Notes: generated by a model from the letters alone, not told the origin. 64,000 nucleotides of DNA from Salinisphaera shabanensis E1L3A (GCF_000215955.2 NZ_AFNV02000008.1:84281-148280), one strand, 5' to 3'; counted from the first letter of the stretch, positions 52,733-62,641 are shown. Translations and numbers: made by a program.

Positions 52733-53424
52733 GCCGGCGCCGCGGTCTCTTGCGCGGCCTGCAGTCTGCGGGGCCGATCTGTCTTGGCTACATACCGGTA
52801 GCGATCACTTTCGGCGCCGTGGCCACGAGCTTTGGCTACCCCTTCTATGTGCCGCTGCTGTTCTCGGCCGCGATCTTTGCCGGCGGCACCCAGTTCATCC
52901 TGCTTGCCGCGCTGCACGATGCCACGCCGTGGCCGTATGTGGTGGCTCTTTGTGCGTTAATCGATTCGCGGCATATCGTCTACGGCGCGTTCCTGCGCCG
53001 TATCTTCCCGGCCCGGCTGACGGCACGCGTCCCCCTGGCCATGGGCTTGACCGACGAGGTGTTCGCCACCGCGCTTACGCAGCGTGATGCCCGGCCGGGC
53101 CGACAGTTGACTGCATGGCTCGCCGGTCTGGCCGCGGCGGCTTATCTTTCCTGGGTCGCCGGTACGGCCCTGGGGGCCGTGCTGGGCACCGTGATCAGCC
53201 ACGCCGCGCCGGCGCTCACTCATGCCCTGGATTTTGCCCTGCCGGCACTGTTTCTGGCCCTGTCGCTGGACAATCTCAACCGCGAGACGGCGGCGCCGCT
53301 GCTGGCGGGTGCGGGGGCCGCGCTTGGAGCCGTCTGGGTCGGTAACATTGCGCTGGCTATGGCGGCCGGCGTTGCAGCCGCCGTCGCGGTTGCGGCCTGG
53401 CGCCATCGCTCGGCGGCGTCATGA
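52729..53424 (+). CDS. azlC: AzlC family branched-chain amino acid exporter, large subunit
   Basis: A 231-residue membrane protein with about six or seven hydrophobic helices. The family signature is FGAVATSFGYPFYVPLLFSAAIFAGGTQF and the DSRHIVYGAF segment. It forms a two-part exporter with AzlD (YgaZH type). Overlaps on both sides (ATGA) link it to the regulator and azlD. Confidence 0.92.
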   Translation: MSRRRGLLRGLQSAGPICLGYIPVAITFGAVATSFGYPFYVPLLFSAAIFAGGTQFILLAALHDATPWPYVVALCALIDSRHIVYGAFLRRIFPARLTARVPLAMGLTDEVFATALTQRDARPGRQLTAWLAGLAAAAYLSWVAGTALGAVLGTVISHAAPALTHALDFALPALFLALSLDNLNRETAAPLLAGAGAALGAVWVGNIALAMAAGVAAAVAVAAWRHRSAAS

Positions 53425-53771
53425 ACGACGGATCGCTGTTCATCGCGATTGCCGCCATGGCCGGGGTGACCGCGTTCAGTCGTGTGCTGCCGTTTCTGCT
53501 CTCGCCGCGCAGCCGTCTGCTCAAGCTACTCTCGGGCGACCACCCGGCAATCCGTATCGCGGGCCCGGCGTTGCTGGTTGCCCTGGCGGTGGCGAGCGTC
53601 GCGCGGCCGGTGCTGGAGAGCTCTTCGCGGCAAACGCTGCTGAGCTACGGCGTAGGCGCGCTGGCAACGGCGGCGGTTCTACGCTGGCGCCATAGCGTGG
53701 GCCTGGCCGTGGTCGCGGGTATCGTCGCCTTCGGACTCGCCGGGCCGGCAACGAGCTGGCTCATGTCCTAG
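53421..53771 (+). CDS. azlD: AzlD family branched-chain amino acid exporter, small subunit
   Basis: A 116-residue membrane protein with three or four hydrophobic helices and the AzlD pattern (MAGVTAFSRVLPFLLSPRS at the N-terminal end). ATGA overlap with azlC. Last gene of the operon; the next gene is convergent 29 bases away. Confidence 0.9.
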   Translation: MNDGSLFIAIAAMAGVTAFSRVLPFLLSPRSRLLKLLSGDHPAIRIAGPALLVALAVASVARPVLESSSRQTLLSYGVGALATAAVLRWRHSVGLAVVAGIVAFGLAGPATSWLMS

Positions 53772-53799
53772 CAACGCCAGCGGTTCGACAGCACGTGGA

Positions 53800-54831
53800 T
53801 CAGGCCGCGGCGAAGTCCTCGGGCAAACGCACGAGCGTGGCGCCCCAGGACAGGCCCACACCGAAGCCGACCAGCAACAACAGGGCACCGGGTTTGATCT
53901 GGCCTTTGGCAGCAGCGCGTTTAACCGCAATCGGAATGCTGCAGGAGACGGTGTTACCGATGTCTTCCATGCATACCACGAACCGCTCGGGCGGCAGGTC
54001 GAGCTTCTTGCGAATGCCTTCGAGTACGGTCGCGCTGGCCTGATGAGGTACGACCGCGTCGATCTCGTCGAGGCTCACGCCGGCCTTTTCGCACAGCGCG
54101 TCGATGGCTTTGGGCACTTCGCGCAGGGTGAACTCGATCACCGCACGGCCGTTCATGTAGATGTTGTGGTCGCTGCGGGTATTGCCGTGGCGGTCGGTGT
54201 ATTCCTCCACCGGGCGATCGACGGCCCGGTTGCGCAGGCCGCTGTTGGGCACGATCAGATCCTGAGCGCCGGAGCCGTCGGTGCCGTAGACGAACGGGCC
54301 GATGGCTTCATCACCGTCGCGCGCACTCATGAGCGTGGCCGCCGCGGCATCACCGAACAGCGCACGCACGCTTTTGTCGCCGGGATTGACGAACTTGCTG
54401 TAGGTGTCGGCGGTGATCAGCAGCAGTTTCTTCGACTGGCCGGTTTCGATCAGCGCCTTGGCAACGCCCAGCGCATAGATATAGCCCGAGCATCCCAGAT
54501 TGATATCCAGCGCACCGATATGGGTGCCGAGGCCGAGTCGTTCCTGGACGAGACAGGCTGTTGTGGGCGCGAGATAGTCCGGACTCTGGGTACAGAAGAT
54601 CAGGTAATCGATATCGCCGACATCGGTGCCCGTGCGTTCGAGCAGATCACGCGCGGCAATGACGCCGAAATCCGATGCGCATTCGTCGTCCGAGGCAACA
54701 TGACGCGCGCGGATTCCGGTTTTTTCCGCGATTTTTTCCAGCGGCCAGTTGGGAAAGCGCGCAGCGATTTCTTCGATCGACTCGGTGCGAGCCGGCAGCA
54801 TGTATTCGATGGCATCGATCACGGCGGCCAT
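53800..54831 (-). CDS. 3-oxoacyl-ACP synthase III-like ketoacyl synthase
   Basis: A 343-residue condensing enzyme of the FabH family. The catalytic triad is C114 (NLGCSGY), H263 (VPHQAS) and N293 (DIGNTVS), all intact. FabH begins fatty acid synthesis from acetyl-CoA; relatives make other acyl chains or quinolones. No fatty acid genes adjoin it, so a special-purpose paralogue is possible. ATG 54831 agrees with the family start; no strong ribosome site was seen. Confidence 0.88.
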   Translation of the reverse strand: MAAVIDAIEYMLPARTESIEEIAARFPNWPLEKIAEKTGIRARHVASDDECASDFGVIAARDLLERTGTDVGDIDYLIFCTQSPDYLAPTTACLVQERLGLGTHIGALDINLGCSGYIYALGVAKALIETGQSKKLLLITADTYSKFVNPGDKSVRALFGDAAAATLMSARDGDEAIGPFVYGTDGSGAQDLIVPNSGLRNRAVDRPVEEYTDRHGNTRSDHNIYMNGRAVIEFTLREVPKAIDALCEKAGVSLDEIDAVVPHQASATVLEGIRKKLDLPPERFVVCMEDIGNTVSCSIPIAVKRAAAKGQIKPGALLLLVGFGVGLSWGATLVRLPEDFAAA

Positions 54832-55117
54832 CAGCGGCGGCCTCGACGGTGGATGAGGTCTCGACTGGGCAACGTGTCTCTCCCGATGGCAGCGGCAATC
54901 ACGAATCTATGCATAACACAGGTGCCGATGCGCAAAACGCTCAATATCGGCGTCCGTACGGTGCGCGTCAATGCACGTACGCCAGCGTATGCTGCGGTTG
55001 GGTTCGTCTAGCGCCTGTAATACGCAAACGCAGGCGCTTCGCTGGCTTTGCGCTGCTTTGGTTGACGCGGCGCAGCATTCGCTGGCGCAACGCCGCGCTG
55101 CGCAACCGCGCGCGTCA

Positions 55118-56239
55118 TCAAACCCGATAGCTCTCGATAAAGCGGCGGTCGAGCCAATGCTTGAGCCAGACGCTCGTGCGCCCCAGCCACCAGCGTTGGC
55201 CGCGGGTGGCCAGGCCCGTGCCATCGCCGAGATCGAGAATCGACAGCCATTTCGACTGCGGCTCGTAGCGGGCCAACGCGTCGCCTTTCAGACTCGCGAG
55301 GAGATTGGACCGCAGCACCGGCGCCTGGCGCACGCCGAATACGCCCAGGCGTGCGAGGTCGTGACCATTGATATGGGCACAGTCGCCCACGGCGAAGACG
55401 TGCGGATCGTCGACGCTGCGCAATGTGTCGTCCACAACGAGGCCATCATCGAAAGCCAGGCCGAGATCACCCAGCCATGGCGGTGCAAGCAGCCCTGTCG
55501 CGACGATTACATGATCTGCACCGATACGCTGGCCGTCATCGCAGAGCAGCTCGCCATCGCGGCGCTCGGTCACGCGTCGGTTGTACTGAATCTCGATGCC
55601 CAGGGCGGTCAGTTTCTCGGCAAGCCGTGTCTGCGCCCCGGTTGGCAGCGATGGGGCCAGGGTATCGCTGCCTTGCAGCAGGCGGATGGCTGGCCGGGCG
55701 TGAGAGGGCGCATGGCGTCGCGCCAGCGCAGCGATATTGGCGGCGATTTCACAGCCGGTATTACCGCCGCCGATGACGGCCACGGCCGGCAACTCGCCGG
55801 CGGCGAACGCGCGGCTCAGCGTGGCGCGCAGGCGATCGAGATTGGCGATCGGCTTGACCGGCCAGCAGTTCGTCTCGGTCGTGCAGCCGGTGATCGCCTC
55901 GCTCGCCACGCCGCTGCCGACGTTGAACGACAGCCAGTCGTAGTCGAGTGTTTGCCCGTCGGCCAGATACACGCGCTGTTGGGCGCGATCCACGGACTGC
56001 ACCTGACCGGACACGAACGTACCGCCGTGCGTTTCGATGACCGCACGCGCATCGATCTGATCGTCTTCTGCTGCAAACCGGCCGCCGAGCATGCCGGTGG
56101 CTCGGCCCGAGTACCAGAACATGCCGGTATCGACGAGCGTGACCCGGGCACCGGCGGCGCGGATTTCGCCTGCGTGGGCGGCAACATGCAGATGGGCATG
56201 CCCGCCGCCCACGAGTACAACTCGGGGCGGCGTTTTCAC
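55118..56239 (-). CDS. FAD-dependent pyridine nucleotide-disulfide family oxidoreductase
   Basis: A 373-residue flavoprotein. Its FAD motif is VVLVGGGHAHLH (like the NDH-2/SelD-associated flavoprotein group), the NAD(P) motif VIGGGNTGCEIA, and the FAD tail HVFAVGDCAH. The C-terminal part (LKHWLDRRFIESYRV) may bind the membrane. It probably moves electrons from NAD(P)H to a quinone or sulfur compound. Its start overlaps the rhodanese stop by 4 bases, suggesting a joint sulfur-related role. Confidence 0.85.
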   Translation of the reverse strand: MKTPPRVVLVGGGHAHLHVAAHAGEIRAAGARVTLVDTGMFWYSGRATGMLGGRFAAEDDQIDARAVIETHGGTFVSGQVQSVDRAQQRVYLADGQTLDYDWLSFNVGSGVASEAITGCTTETNCWPVKPIANLDRLRATLSRAFAAGELPAVAVIGGGNTGCEIAANIAALARRHAPSHARPAIRLLQGSDTLAPSLPTGAQTRLAEKLTALGIEIQYNRRVTERRDGELLCDDGQRIGADHVIVATGLLAPPWLGDLGLAFDDGLVVDDTLRSVDDPHVFAVGDCAHINGHDLARLGVFGVRQAPVLRSNLLASLKGDALARYEPQSKWLSILDLGDGTGLATRGQRWWLGRTSVWLKHWLDRRFIESYRV

Positions 56240-56673
56240 CCGGCCTGGTCGGCGTCTGGATGCTCCACGGGATAGCCGGCGGCGTGCCAGTCGGCATAGC
56301 CGGATTGCAGCGCCTTCACATTGCTATAGCCGTTGGCGGCAAGCGCAGCCGCGCCCCGTGCTGCACGCAGTCCGGCGGCGCAATAGGTCACCACCGGGGT
56401 ATCGCGGGCGACACTGACTTCCGGATGCGTTTCCAGTGCATCGACTGGATGATGAACCGCGCCCGCAATATGGCCTTCGGTCCATTCGTTTGGTTCGCGG
56501 ACATCGATAAAGCGCGCGCCGGCCTGATAGGCATCGAACGCGCTGCCCAGGTCGACGACGTCCACTGGCGTATCGCTTGCGGGCGATGAGCGCGTGGATC
56601 GATTCGCGTTCTGGTGCGCTATCGAACCGCCGTGCCGCTCGAACCACTGACGAAGTTTGTCGATGATCGTCAT
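56236..56673 (-). CDS. Rhodanese-domain protein
   Basis: A 145-residue sulfurtransferase-like protein. The rhodanese fold (about 40-140) has FIDVREPNEWTEGHIAGAVHHPV and an active-site loop with catalytic Cys (VTYCAAGLRA). A short amphipathic N-terminus precedes it. ATG 56673 is chosen because upstream residues are unlike rhodanese. It overlaps the downstream oxidoreductase and diverges from the iron ABC operon. Confidence 0.85.
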   Translation of the reverse strand: MTIIDKLRQWFERHGGSIAHQNANRSTRSSPASDTPVDVVDLGSAFDAYQAGARFIDVREPNEWTEGHIAGAVHHPVDALETHPEVSVARDTPVVTYCAAGLRAARGAAALAANGYSNVKALQSGYADWHAAGYPVEHPDADQAG

Positions 56674-56750
56674 ATTCGCCGTCTGTGTCGTCGTAGGTGC
56701 GTACGACGATTGTACGATGCTTGCACAACCGGCATGTCTTTCATCTTTTT

Positions 56751-56767
56751 GATAAGCATTCGTATTT
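56751..56767 (+). promoter_or_regulatory. Fur-like box upstream of the iron ABC operon
   Basis: Read on the minus strand, AAATACGAATGCTTATC agrees with the Fur-box form AAATGAGAATCATTATC at 13 of 17 positions. It lies 70 bases before the ABC ATPase gene in an AT-rich patch. This fits iron control. Confidence 0.5.
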
Positions 56768-56836
56768 AGCTTATTCTCGGGCACCTGCCGAATCACCGCG
56801 CGGCGCATGCCGACAGCGAACGCCGCGGAGAAGGTC

Positions 56837-57604
56837 ATGTTCGAACTCAATGCCGCACGCTTCGAGGTCAATGGACGCTGTCTTCTCGAAGCCACCGATC
56901 TGCGTTTTACGCAGGGACTGGTCTATGGCTTGATCGGGCACAACGGCTCCGGCAAATCCACGCTGCTCAAGCTGCTCGCCCGCCAGCAGAACGCGAGCTT
57001 TGGCCAGGTGAGCTTGAACGGCCGTGCGGTAGGCGAGTGGGGCGATCGTGAATTCGCCCGCGAAGTGGCGTATTTGCCCCAGCAACTGCCGGCCGCGACG
57101 AGCCTGACCGTGCGCGAGCTGGTGTCGTTTGGGCGCTATCCCTGGCAAGGGCTGCTCGGGCGCATGACCCGTGAAGACAAGCGTGCCGTAGCGCGAGCCA
57201 TGGAACTAACCCATATCGAGGCTATGGCCGAGCGCATGGTAGATACGCTCTCTGGCGGCGAGCGCCAGCGCGTATGGCTGGCCATGCTGCTCGCCCAGGG
57301 CAGCCGCTTCCTGTTGCTCGACGAACCCCTCTCGGCGCTGGATATTGCTCATCAGGTCGATACGCTCGCGCTCATTCGCGAACTGGCCACCACGCTCGGC
57401 ATCGGCGTGATTATCGTGTTGCACGACGTCAACATGGTCTCGCGCTACTGCGATCAGCTGGTGGCCCTGCGCGGCGGCAAGCTGCTCGCCCAGGGCGAGC
57501 CGCGCGAGCTCATGTGCGATCAAACGCTCGAAGCCATCTACGGCGTGCGCATGCGCGTGATGGAGCACCCGGCCGACAACCACCCCATCGCCGTCGTCCA
57601 GTGA
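56837..57604 (+). CDS. Iron-siderophore ABC transporter ATP-binding protein (FhuC/FepC type)
   Basis: A 255-residue ATPase with Walker A GHNGSGKST, Q-loop YLPQQLP, signature LSGGERQ and Walker B LLLDEP, and an FhuC-type middle part (VRELVSFGRYPWQGLLGR). GGAGAAGG lies 4 bases before ATG 56837. The binding-protein gene overlaps its stop (GTGA). With the next two genes it forms an importer for a ferric siderophore. Confidence 0.92.
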   Translation: MFELNAARFEVNGRCLLEATDLRFTQGLVYGLIGHNGSGKSTLLKLLARQQNASFGQVSLNGRAVGEWGDREFAREVAYLPQQLPAATSLTVRELVSFGRYPWQGLLGRMTREDKRAVARAMELTHIEAMAERMVDTLSGGERQRVWLAMLLAQGSRFLLLDEPLSALDIAHQVDTLALIRELATTLGIGVIIVLHDVNMVSRYCDQLVALRGGKLLAQGEPRELMCDQTLEAIYGVRMRVMEHPADNHPIAVVQ

Positions 57605-58530
57605 AGCGGCGCGGTCGTGCCGTTGGTGCCGTGGTGCCACGGCACACGATCTGCATAGGCTGGCTGCTCGGGCTGGCCTTGTTTTTTTGTGCCGTGCGCG
57701 GCTTTGCCCAGGCGAACGACGCACCGCGGGTGGCCGCCATCGACTGGGGGCAGGCCCAGACCCTGATCGCCATCGGCGCGCCGCCGGTGGCCATGTCGCA
57801 GATCCCGGCGTACAACGAGTGGGTAGCCGCGCCCGAGGTCCCTGACGGCGTGCGCGATCTGGGCCTGCGCGTGCAGCCCAACATGGAGCTGTTGTCGCAG
57901 CTGGATATCGACGTCATCACGATCACCTCCATGTATGCCGGCCTGCGCGAGCGCGTGGCTCCCATCGCGCCGGTGGAGACGATCGATATCTACGACGGCA
58001 ATGGCGCGGTCTGGGATCGAACCGTCGAATCCACGCGCCGCCTGGGGGCGCTGGTCGGCCGTGAGGCGGCAGCCGAGGCGCTTGTTAACGATACACAGGC
58101 GCGTATCGAGGCCTGCACGGCCCAGGTCCCCGAGCACGCCAAGCCGCTGCTCGTGGTGCAGTTCATCGATGCCCGGCATGTGCGGGTGTATACCGAAGAC
58201 AGCCTGATCGGCAGCGTGCTCGAACGCATGGGTATCGCCAATGCCTGGCAGGCCGGCGGCACCTACTGGGGCTTTGCCACGGTGCCGCTCGAGCGGCTGG
58301 CGTCGATCGATAACGCACGCATGGTGGTGGTCAAACCGTTACCGGTCGGCGTGGCCGAAGAAATCGACACCAGCGTGCTCTGGCATCACCTGCCGGCCGT
58401 GAACAACGCCCCGGTGCTCTACGTGCGGCCGGTCTGGGGCTTTGGCGGGCTGCCCTCGGCCAGCCGCTTTGCCCGCCTCTTGGTGGACGCGCTGGGCCAG
58501 GACTGCAGCGCGGGCGGGGCCGCTTCATGA
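57601..58530 (+). CDS. Iron-siderophore ABC transporter substrate-binding protein (FhuD type)
   Basis: A 309-residue periplasmic binding protein. It has a basic N-terminus and a signal peptide ending near GFAQ. The class III binding-protein start VAAIDWGQAQTLIAIGAPPVAM and later LEQL/MELLSQLDIDVI pattern match FhuD. A GTG start at 57601 overlaps the ATPase stop. Single-copy binding protein feeding the fused permease that follows. Confidence 0.87.
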   Translation: MKRRGRAVGAVVPRHTICIGWLLGLALFFCAVRGFAQANDAPRVAAIDWGQAQTLIAIGAPPVAMSQIPAYNEWVAAPEVPDGVRDLGLRVQPNMELLSQLDIDVITITSMYAGLRERVAPIAPVETIDIYDGNGAVWDRTVESTRRLGALVGREAAAEALVNDTQARIEACTAQVPEHAKPLLVVQFIDARHVRVYTEDSLIGSVLERMGIANAWQAGGTYWGFATVPLERLASIDNARMVVVKPLPVGVAEEIDTSVLWHHLPAVNNAPVLYVRPVWGFGGLPSASRFARLLVDALGQDCSAGGAAS

Positions 58531-60491
58531 TCACGCCGTGGGTCACACCGGCGCGTCTGTGCGGTGGCTTCGCGCTGCTGCTGGCGGTGCTCGCGGCGTT
58601 CGTGCTGCACGAAAATTCTGCGGCAGGCATCGCCGCACTCTGGGCCGACAGCAACGATATCGCGGGCGTGTTGGCCCGCTATAACTGGTTGCCGCGCGTG
58701 ACGGCGGCGCTGGTCGGCGGCGCCGGGTTGGCCCTGGCCGGCGTGCTGTTCCAACAGACCCTGCGTAACCCGCTGGCCGCCCCCACCACCCTGGGCGTGG
58801 TCGGCGGCGTACATCTGGCGTTGCTGGTGGGCACGCTGTTCGCGCCCGCGCTCATGGTGCATGCCCGCGGGCTGGTCGGCTTTGCCGGCGGCGCCGGGGC
58901 CATGGCGCTGGTTTTCGCGCTCGCCTGGCGACGCAACCTCGCCCCTACGGTGGTGGTGCTCGCCGGGCTGGTGGTCAATCTCTATTTCGGCGCGCTCGCC
59001 GTCGTGCTGCTGCTGTTCAACGAAGAAGCGCTGCGCGGCATGATGATATGGGGCGCGGGTTCGCTTGCCCAGAACAATTGGGACGGCGTGCTCTATCTGC
59101 TGCCGCGGCTAGCGCTGGCCGGGGTGGCTGCAGTGGCCTTGTCACGCGCGCTGGCGCTGCTGGATCTCGACGATACCAACGCAAAGAATCTGGGTATTTC
59201 GCTGGCCTGGCTGCGCGCGGCGAGCCTGGGCCTGGGCGTGTTTGCCAGCTCCGTGGTGATCGTCGAGCTGGGCATCGTCGGCTTTATCGGCCTGGCCGCG
59301 CCGTCCATCGTGCGCCTGGCCGGTGCGCGTCGACTGGCGAGCCGGCTGATCTGGGCACCGATATTCGGCGGCCTGCTGTTGGCGGTCACCGACCAGGTGC
59401 TGGAACTGGTCACGCTGCATTCGTCCATGCTCATCCCCACGGGCGCGACCACGGCGGCACTCGGCGCGCCGTTGCTGCTATGGCTCATCCCGCGTCTGAA
59501 TCTGGCCCGCGAGCCCGGCTCGCCGCCGACGCCGGCCCCGCGCAGCGAGACGCCCGGCCGGCTGGTGGCCATGCTCGCCATTGCGCTGGTTGCGGCTGTG
59601 ATCGTTGCGCTTTTAGTCGGGCAGGGCGCCGACGGCTGGGACTGGCCGTTTACCCGGCCCTGGGACGAAACCGGGCTGTGGCGTGTACCCCGCGTATTGG
59701 CCGCCGGCGCGGCCGGGGCCATGCTGGCCGTGGCCGGTACGGTCATTCAGCGCGTTTCCGGCAATGCCATGGCCAGCCCGGAAGTGCTGGGCATCAGTGC
59801 CGGCACCGGCCTGGGCGTGCTGGCGGTGGTACTGCTCATGCCCGGCGCCGGCGTGCCGGTGCTGCTGCTGGCCGGCATGCTCGGGGCGCTGGCATCGCTG
59901 GCCGTGCTTGTCGGGCTCAACGCCCGCAGCGACTACGAACCCGAACGCGTACTGCTCACCGGCATCAGCGTGCTGTTTCTCTTCGATGCCGTCGCCAAGA
60001 TCGTGCTCGCCGGCGGCGACCCGCGCACGCAACAGCTGCTGGCCTGGATGTCGGGCACCACCTATTACGTCGAACTGCCGCTGGCATTGACGGTCGCCGT
60101 GCTCGGCGTGCTCTTGTTTGCGGTAATCCGGCCCCTGCAGGTCTGGCTCGATCTGCTGCCGCTGGGCATGCCCACCGCCCGCTCGCTGGGCGTGAACGTC
60201 GGCATCAGCCGCCTGCTGCTGCTGGTACTGGTCGCATTGCTCACAGCCGGCGCCACGCTCGTGGTCGGCCCGCTGAGCTTCATCGGCCTGCTCGCCCCCA
60301 ACCTCGTGCGCATCATGGGCCTCGCCCGCGCCCGCCACCAGCTCGCAGGCGCCGCCGTACTCGGCGCCCTGGTCATGGTCATGGCCGACTGGATCGGCCG
60401 CATGCTGCTGTTCCCCAGCGAAATCCCCGCCGGCATCGTCGCCACCCTCATTGGCGGCAGCTATTTCATGTGGCGGTTAAGGCGGCTTTAG
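58527..60491 (+). CDS. Fused iron-siderophore ABC permease (FhuB type)
   Basis: A 654-residue inner-membrane protein made of two FecCD-type halves joined (about 1-325 and 340-654), as in FhuB, with about 20 hydrophobic helices. Each half has the family GLAAP-type loop (FIGLAAPSIVRLAGARR and FIGLLAPNLVRIMGLARARH). The ATGA overlap couples it to the binding protein. Last gene of the importer; the composition changes soon after its stop. Confidence 0.93.
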   Translation: MITPWVTPARLCGGFALLLAVLAAFVLHENSAAGIAALWADSNDIAGVLARYNWLPRVTAALVGGAGLALAGVLFQQTLRNPLAAPTTLGVVGGVHLALLVGTLFAPALMVHARGLVGFAGGAGAMALVFALAWRRNLAPTVVVLAGLVVNLYFGALAVVLLLFNEEALRGMMIWGAGSLAQNNWDGVLYLLPRLALAGVAAVALSRALALLDLDDTNAKNLGISLAWLRAASLGLGVFASSVVIVELGIVGFIGLAAPSIVRLAGARRLASRLIWAPIFGGLLLAVTDQVLELVTLHSSMLIPTGATTAALGAPLLLWLIPRLNLAREPGSPPTPAPRSETPGRLVAMLAIALVAAVIVALLVGQGADGWDWPFTRPWDETGLWRVPRVLAAGAAGAMLAVAGTVIQRVSGNAMASPEVLGISAGTGLGVLAVVLLMPGAGVPVLLLAGMLGALASLAVLVGLNARSDYEPERVLLTGISVLFLFDAVAKIVLAGGDPRTQQLLAWMSGTTYYVELPLALTVAVLGVLLFAVIRPLQVWLDLLPLGMPTARSLGVNVGISRLLLLVLVALLTAGATLVVGPLSFIGLLAPNLVRIMGLARARHQLAGAAVLGALVMVMADWIGRMLLFPSEIPAGIVATLIGGSYFMWRLRRL

Positions 60492-60802
60492 GCGGGGGTT
60501 GGGCAAAGGTGAGATCGTTCGCGAATGAAAGCCAATTGGAACGCGCACCTTATATTAATCGACCGTCGTGGAGGTTGCGTTCTTAGTCGTTTTCCTGAGT
60601 TCAGTCGGCTCACGACCCAAAGCGGCCATTAAACAGCTGTATTCGGTACCCCTGATATCAATCAGTACCGCATCGAAAACGCTGAGAGTTACAGGACGCA
60701 GTTATTTAGGGGTTTCAGTCCCTATATGGAGCTGCTAAATCGTTGCTTAGTAGCGAGATATCGCACACCATCGCCTATGGGCTCTAGCGGATCGGAACAT
60801 CC
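60492..60802. other. Non-coding gap at the compositional boundary
   Basis: These 311 bases hold no convincing gene and are visibly richer in A and T than the left side. CTGAGTTCAG at 60595-60604 recurs exactly at 63769-63778, flanking the three-gene cassette. No integrase or tRNA end was found. Confidence 0.5.
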
Positions 60803-61708
60803 TTGCCACGTACTCGCTCACCAAAACCCGGATCTGAGAAGCTGGCAGCGTTGTCGCGTCTGTTTTCAGCGACGGTGTTCCGCGAGCTTTCTGTCCGCGG
60901 TCAATCTAAGGCTTTCGCTCGCCTATTAAAATTGGCAGACCTAGAAAGCCCACCCAATAAAACTGTCGCAGATGGATTCGATATTGCCTTCGAGTCACTG
61001 AAGCGATCGGGCGACCGTGACGAGTACGTCTACCGATCGGCGTTGACGCAAAAAGTGTTGCTCGGGCGCCACTCTTTAAACACGGCTGCAATGCTCACGG
61101 AGTTCCGAACCGGTAGCTGCCGAGCGGACTTAGTAATTCTGAATGGCACTGCTACAGTTTATGAGATTAAATCGGAGCGTGACTCGCTAAACCGACTCGC
61201 GGCCCAGGTCGACGAATATAGAAAGGTCTTTGCCTCGGTTAACGTAATTGCGTGCAATAAGCATCTCGACCAGATTCTAACTGTGATACCGGACGATGTC
61301 GGCCTGCTGAATTTATCGGATCGTTTTCGCATCCAGGTTGTGCGCGAGGGAGCGATCGCACCATGGCGAATATCGCCGACCAGCATTTTCGATTCTCTTC
61401 AATCCGTAGAAGCGACGAAGATACTGCAACGGCTGGGTATTGAAGTACCTGCGGTTCCTAATACGAAGAAGCGCCAGGTTCTGCGCTCGCTTTTCGCTGA
61501 TCTCGATCCTGAAACGCTACATGGCGCTGTCGTTCGCACGCTCCGCGATACTCGCAAACAAGCGAATTTTTCGCATGTGCTCGACAATTTACCGCGATCT
61601 CTCCACGCAGCCGCGCTTACGACTCCAATAAAACAGCAGAACTATGCGCGACTACTTGAGGCAGTAATGACACCGCTCGCCGTCGCGAAAAATTGGGACA
61701 GAAAATAA
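60803..61708 (+). CDS. sce7726 family protein with PD-(D/E)XK-like nuclease motif
   Basis: A 301-residue protein of the sce7726 family, usually found beside sce7725. A nuclease-like core is visible: E100 (TEFRTG), D109 (CRADLVIL), E121-x-K123 (VYEIKSE) and Q135-x3-Y139 (QVDEY), the order seen in RecB-like PD-(D/E)XK enzymes. The start is taken as TTG 60803; an in-frame stop lies at 60785, so it cannot be much longer. Its stop overlaps the next ATG by one base. Codon use is more AT-rich than in left-hand neighbours. A DNA-cutting role is inferred from the motif only. Confidence 0.83.
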   Translation: MPRTRSPKPGSEKLAALSRLFSATVFRELSVRGQSKAFARLLKLADLESPPNKTVADGFDIAFESLKRSGDRDEYVYRSALTQKVLLGRHSLNTAAMLTEFRTGSCRADLVILNGTATVYEIKSERDSLNRLAAQVDEYRKVFASVNVIACNKHLDQILTVIPDDVGLLNLSDRFRIQVVREGAIAPWRISPTSIFDSLQSVEATKILQRLGIEVPAVPNTKKRQVLRSLFADLDPETLHGAVVRTLRDTRKQANFSHVLDNLPRSLHAAALTTPIKQQNYARLLEAVMTPLAVAKNWDRK

Positions 61709-62637
61709 TGTATTACCCCTACGTACGAGGTAAGCAATACGAGCTTATAACGATACGCGAAAACGCTTCGTTACTTGCCGACGCCGGTTTTACACCGATT
61801 ATCGAACCAGTAAAAGAGAAGCTGGATACTTTAGACCGGGCGCTTTCGACCGTTCGAGAAGCTGGTGGTGATGCAATTGTCGTAATAAACCCGCGCTATG
61901 GACATCACCACGAGGGCGGAAATGAGATCGTCGCTTCATTAAACGCTCAGGATCAGTACGATGGAATCGTGCCTGGTCTTCTCTTGAAGGAAGAGATGTC
62001 CGTCGACGAAGTAATTACTTGGCTGGAAGCAGTACCACGCCACAATGTCACTTTAATCCATGCCGGATTTACCGAAGGACGATTACTCTCAGAGGCGTGT
62101 CGAAATGAGCCCAGAATTAACCGCCATATCTTTTTCGAGGAGCACGGAAAACTGTACCAGCGGTATTTCCCAACTGGCGAACGCATCCTCCTGCGGGATG
62201 GCTTCAAACGACGCCGCAACGCAGACCACCCTCCGACAGAACACTTTTCCGATCTACATGTCACCTATCGTTACGAAAACATGGATGGTTTTGGTGATTT
62301 TTTAATAGTCGGCGATGACTACGTGGAAGGTGGGGGGCCCGCATATGCGATTGCGATCCATTTGACGTTCATCGACACCGAGCAGGATGACCAGATGTTC
62401 ATCCATCACTTTAAATCTGATACTCAAGACACACCGACTGACCCGGCTGGCAAGTTTAAAGAGGCATTGGACAAACTTATCCATGCGTTAGGCAACGGTG
62501 ATTCAAAACTCATTGAAACACCTGCGATCCGAGAGTTTCGAGAACTCCACGCGCGAGCCCATTTCCCCGGTCTAGGCTACGTGAAAAAGCTGTCGATGAA
62601 TCATCACATACAGACTTTAGCAACCTACCTACAGTAG
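61708..62637 (+). CDS. sce7725 family protein
   Basis: A 309-residue protein of the sce7725 family, the usual neighbour of sce7726. It begins MYYPYVRGKQYELITIRENA and continues with strand-helix alternation (PIIEPVK, AIVVINPRYGHH, VTLIHAGFTEG) suggesting a barrel-like fold. No catalytic motif recognised. ATG 61708 shares a base with the preceding stop (TAATG). It may recognise a target or hold the nuclease in check; unknown. Confidence 0.83.
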   Translation: MYYPYVRGKQYELITIRENASLLADAGFTPIIEPVKEKLDTLDRALSTVREAGGDAIVVINPRYGHHHEGGNEIVASLNAQDQYDGIVPGLLLKEEMSVDEVITWLEAVPRHNVTLIHAGFTEGRLLSEACRNEPRINRHIFFEEHGKLYQRYFPTGERILLRDGFKRRRNADHPPTEHFSDLHVTYRYENMDGFGDFLIVGDDYVEGGGPAYAIAIHLTFIDTEQDDQMFIHHFKSDTQDTPTDPAGKFKEALDKLIHALGNGDSKLIETPAIREFRELHARAHFPGLGYVKKLSMNHHIQTLATYLQ

Positions 62638-62641
62638 CGTA

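Noticed and set aside
54043..55011. Open frame opposite the KAS III gene
   Set aside because: Shadow of a gene with an intact catalytic triad on the other strand.
55010..55038. AGCGCCTG/CAGGCGCT inverted repeat downstream of the flavoprotein gene
   Set aside because: Long 13-base loop and no T-run; not convincing as a terminator.
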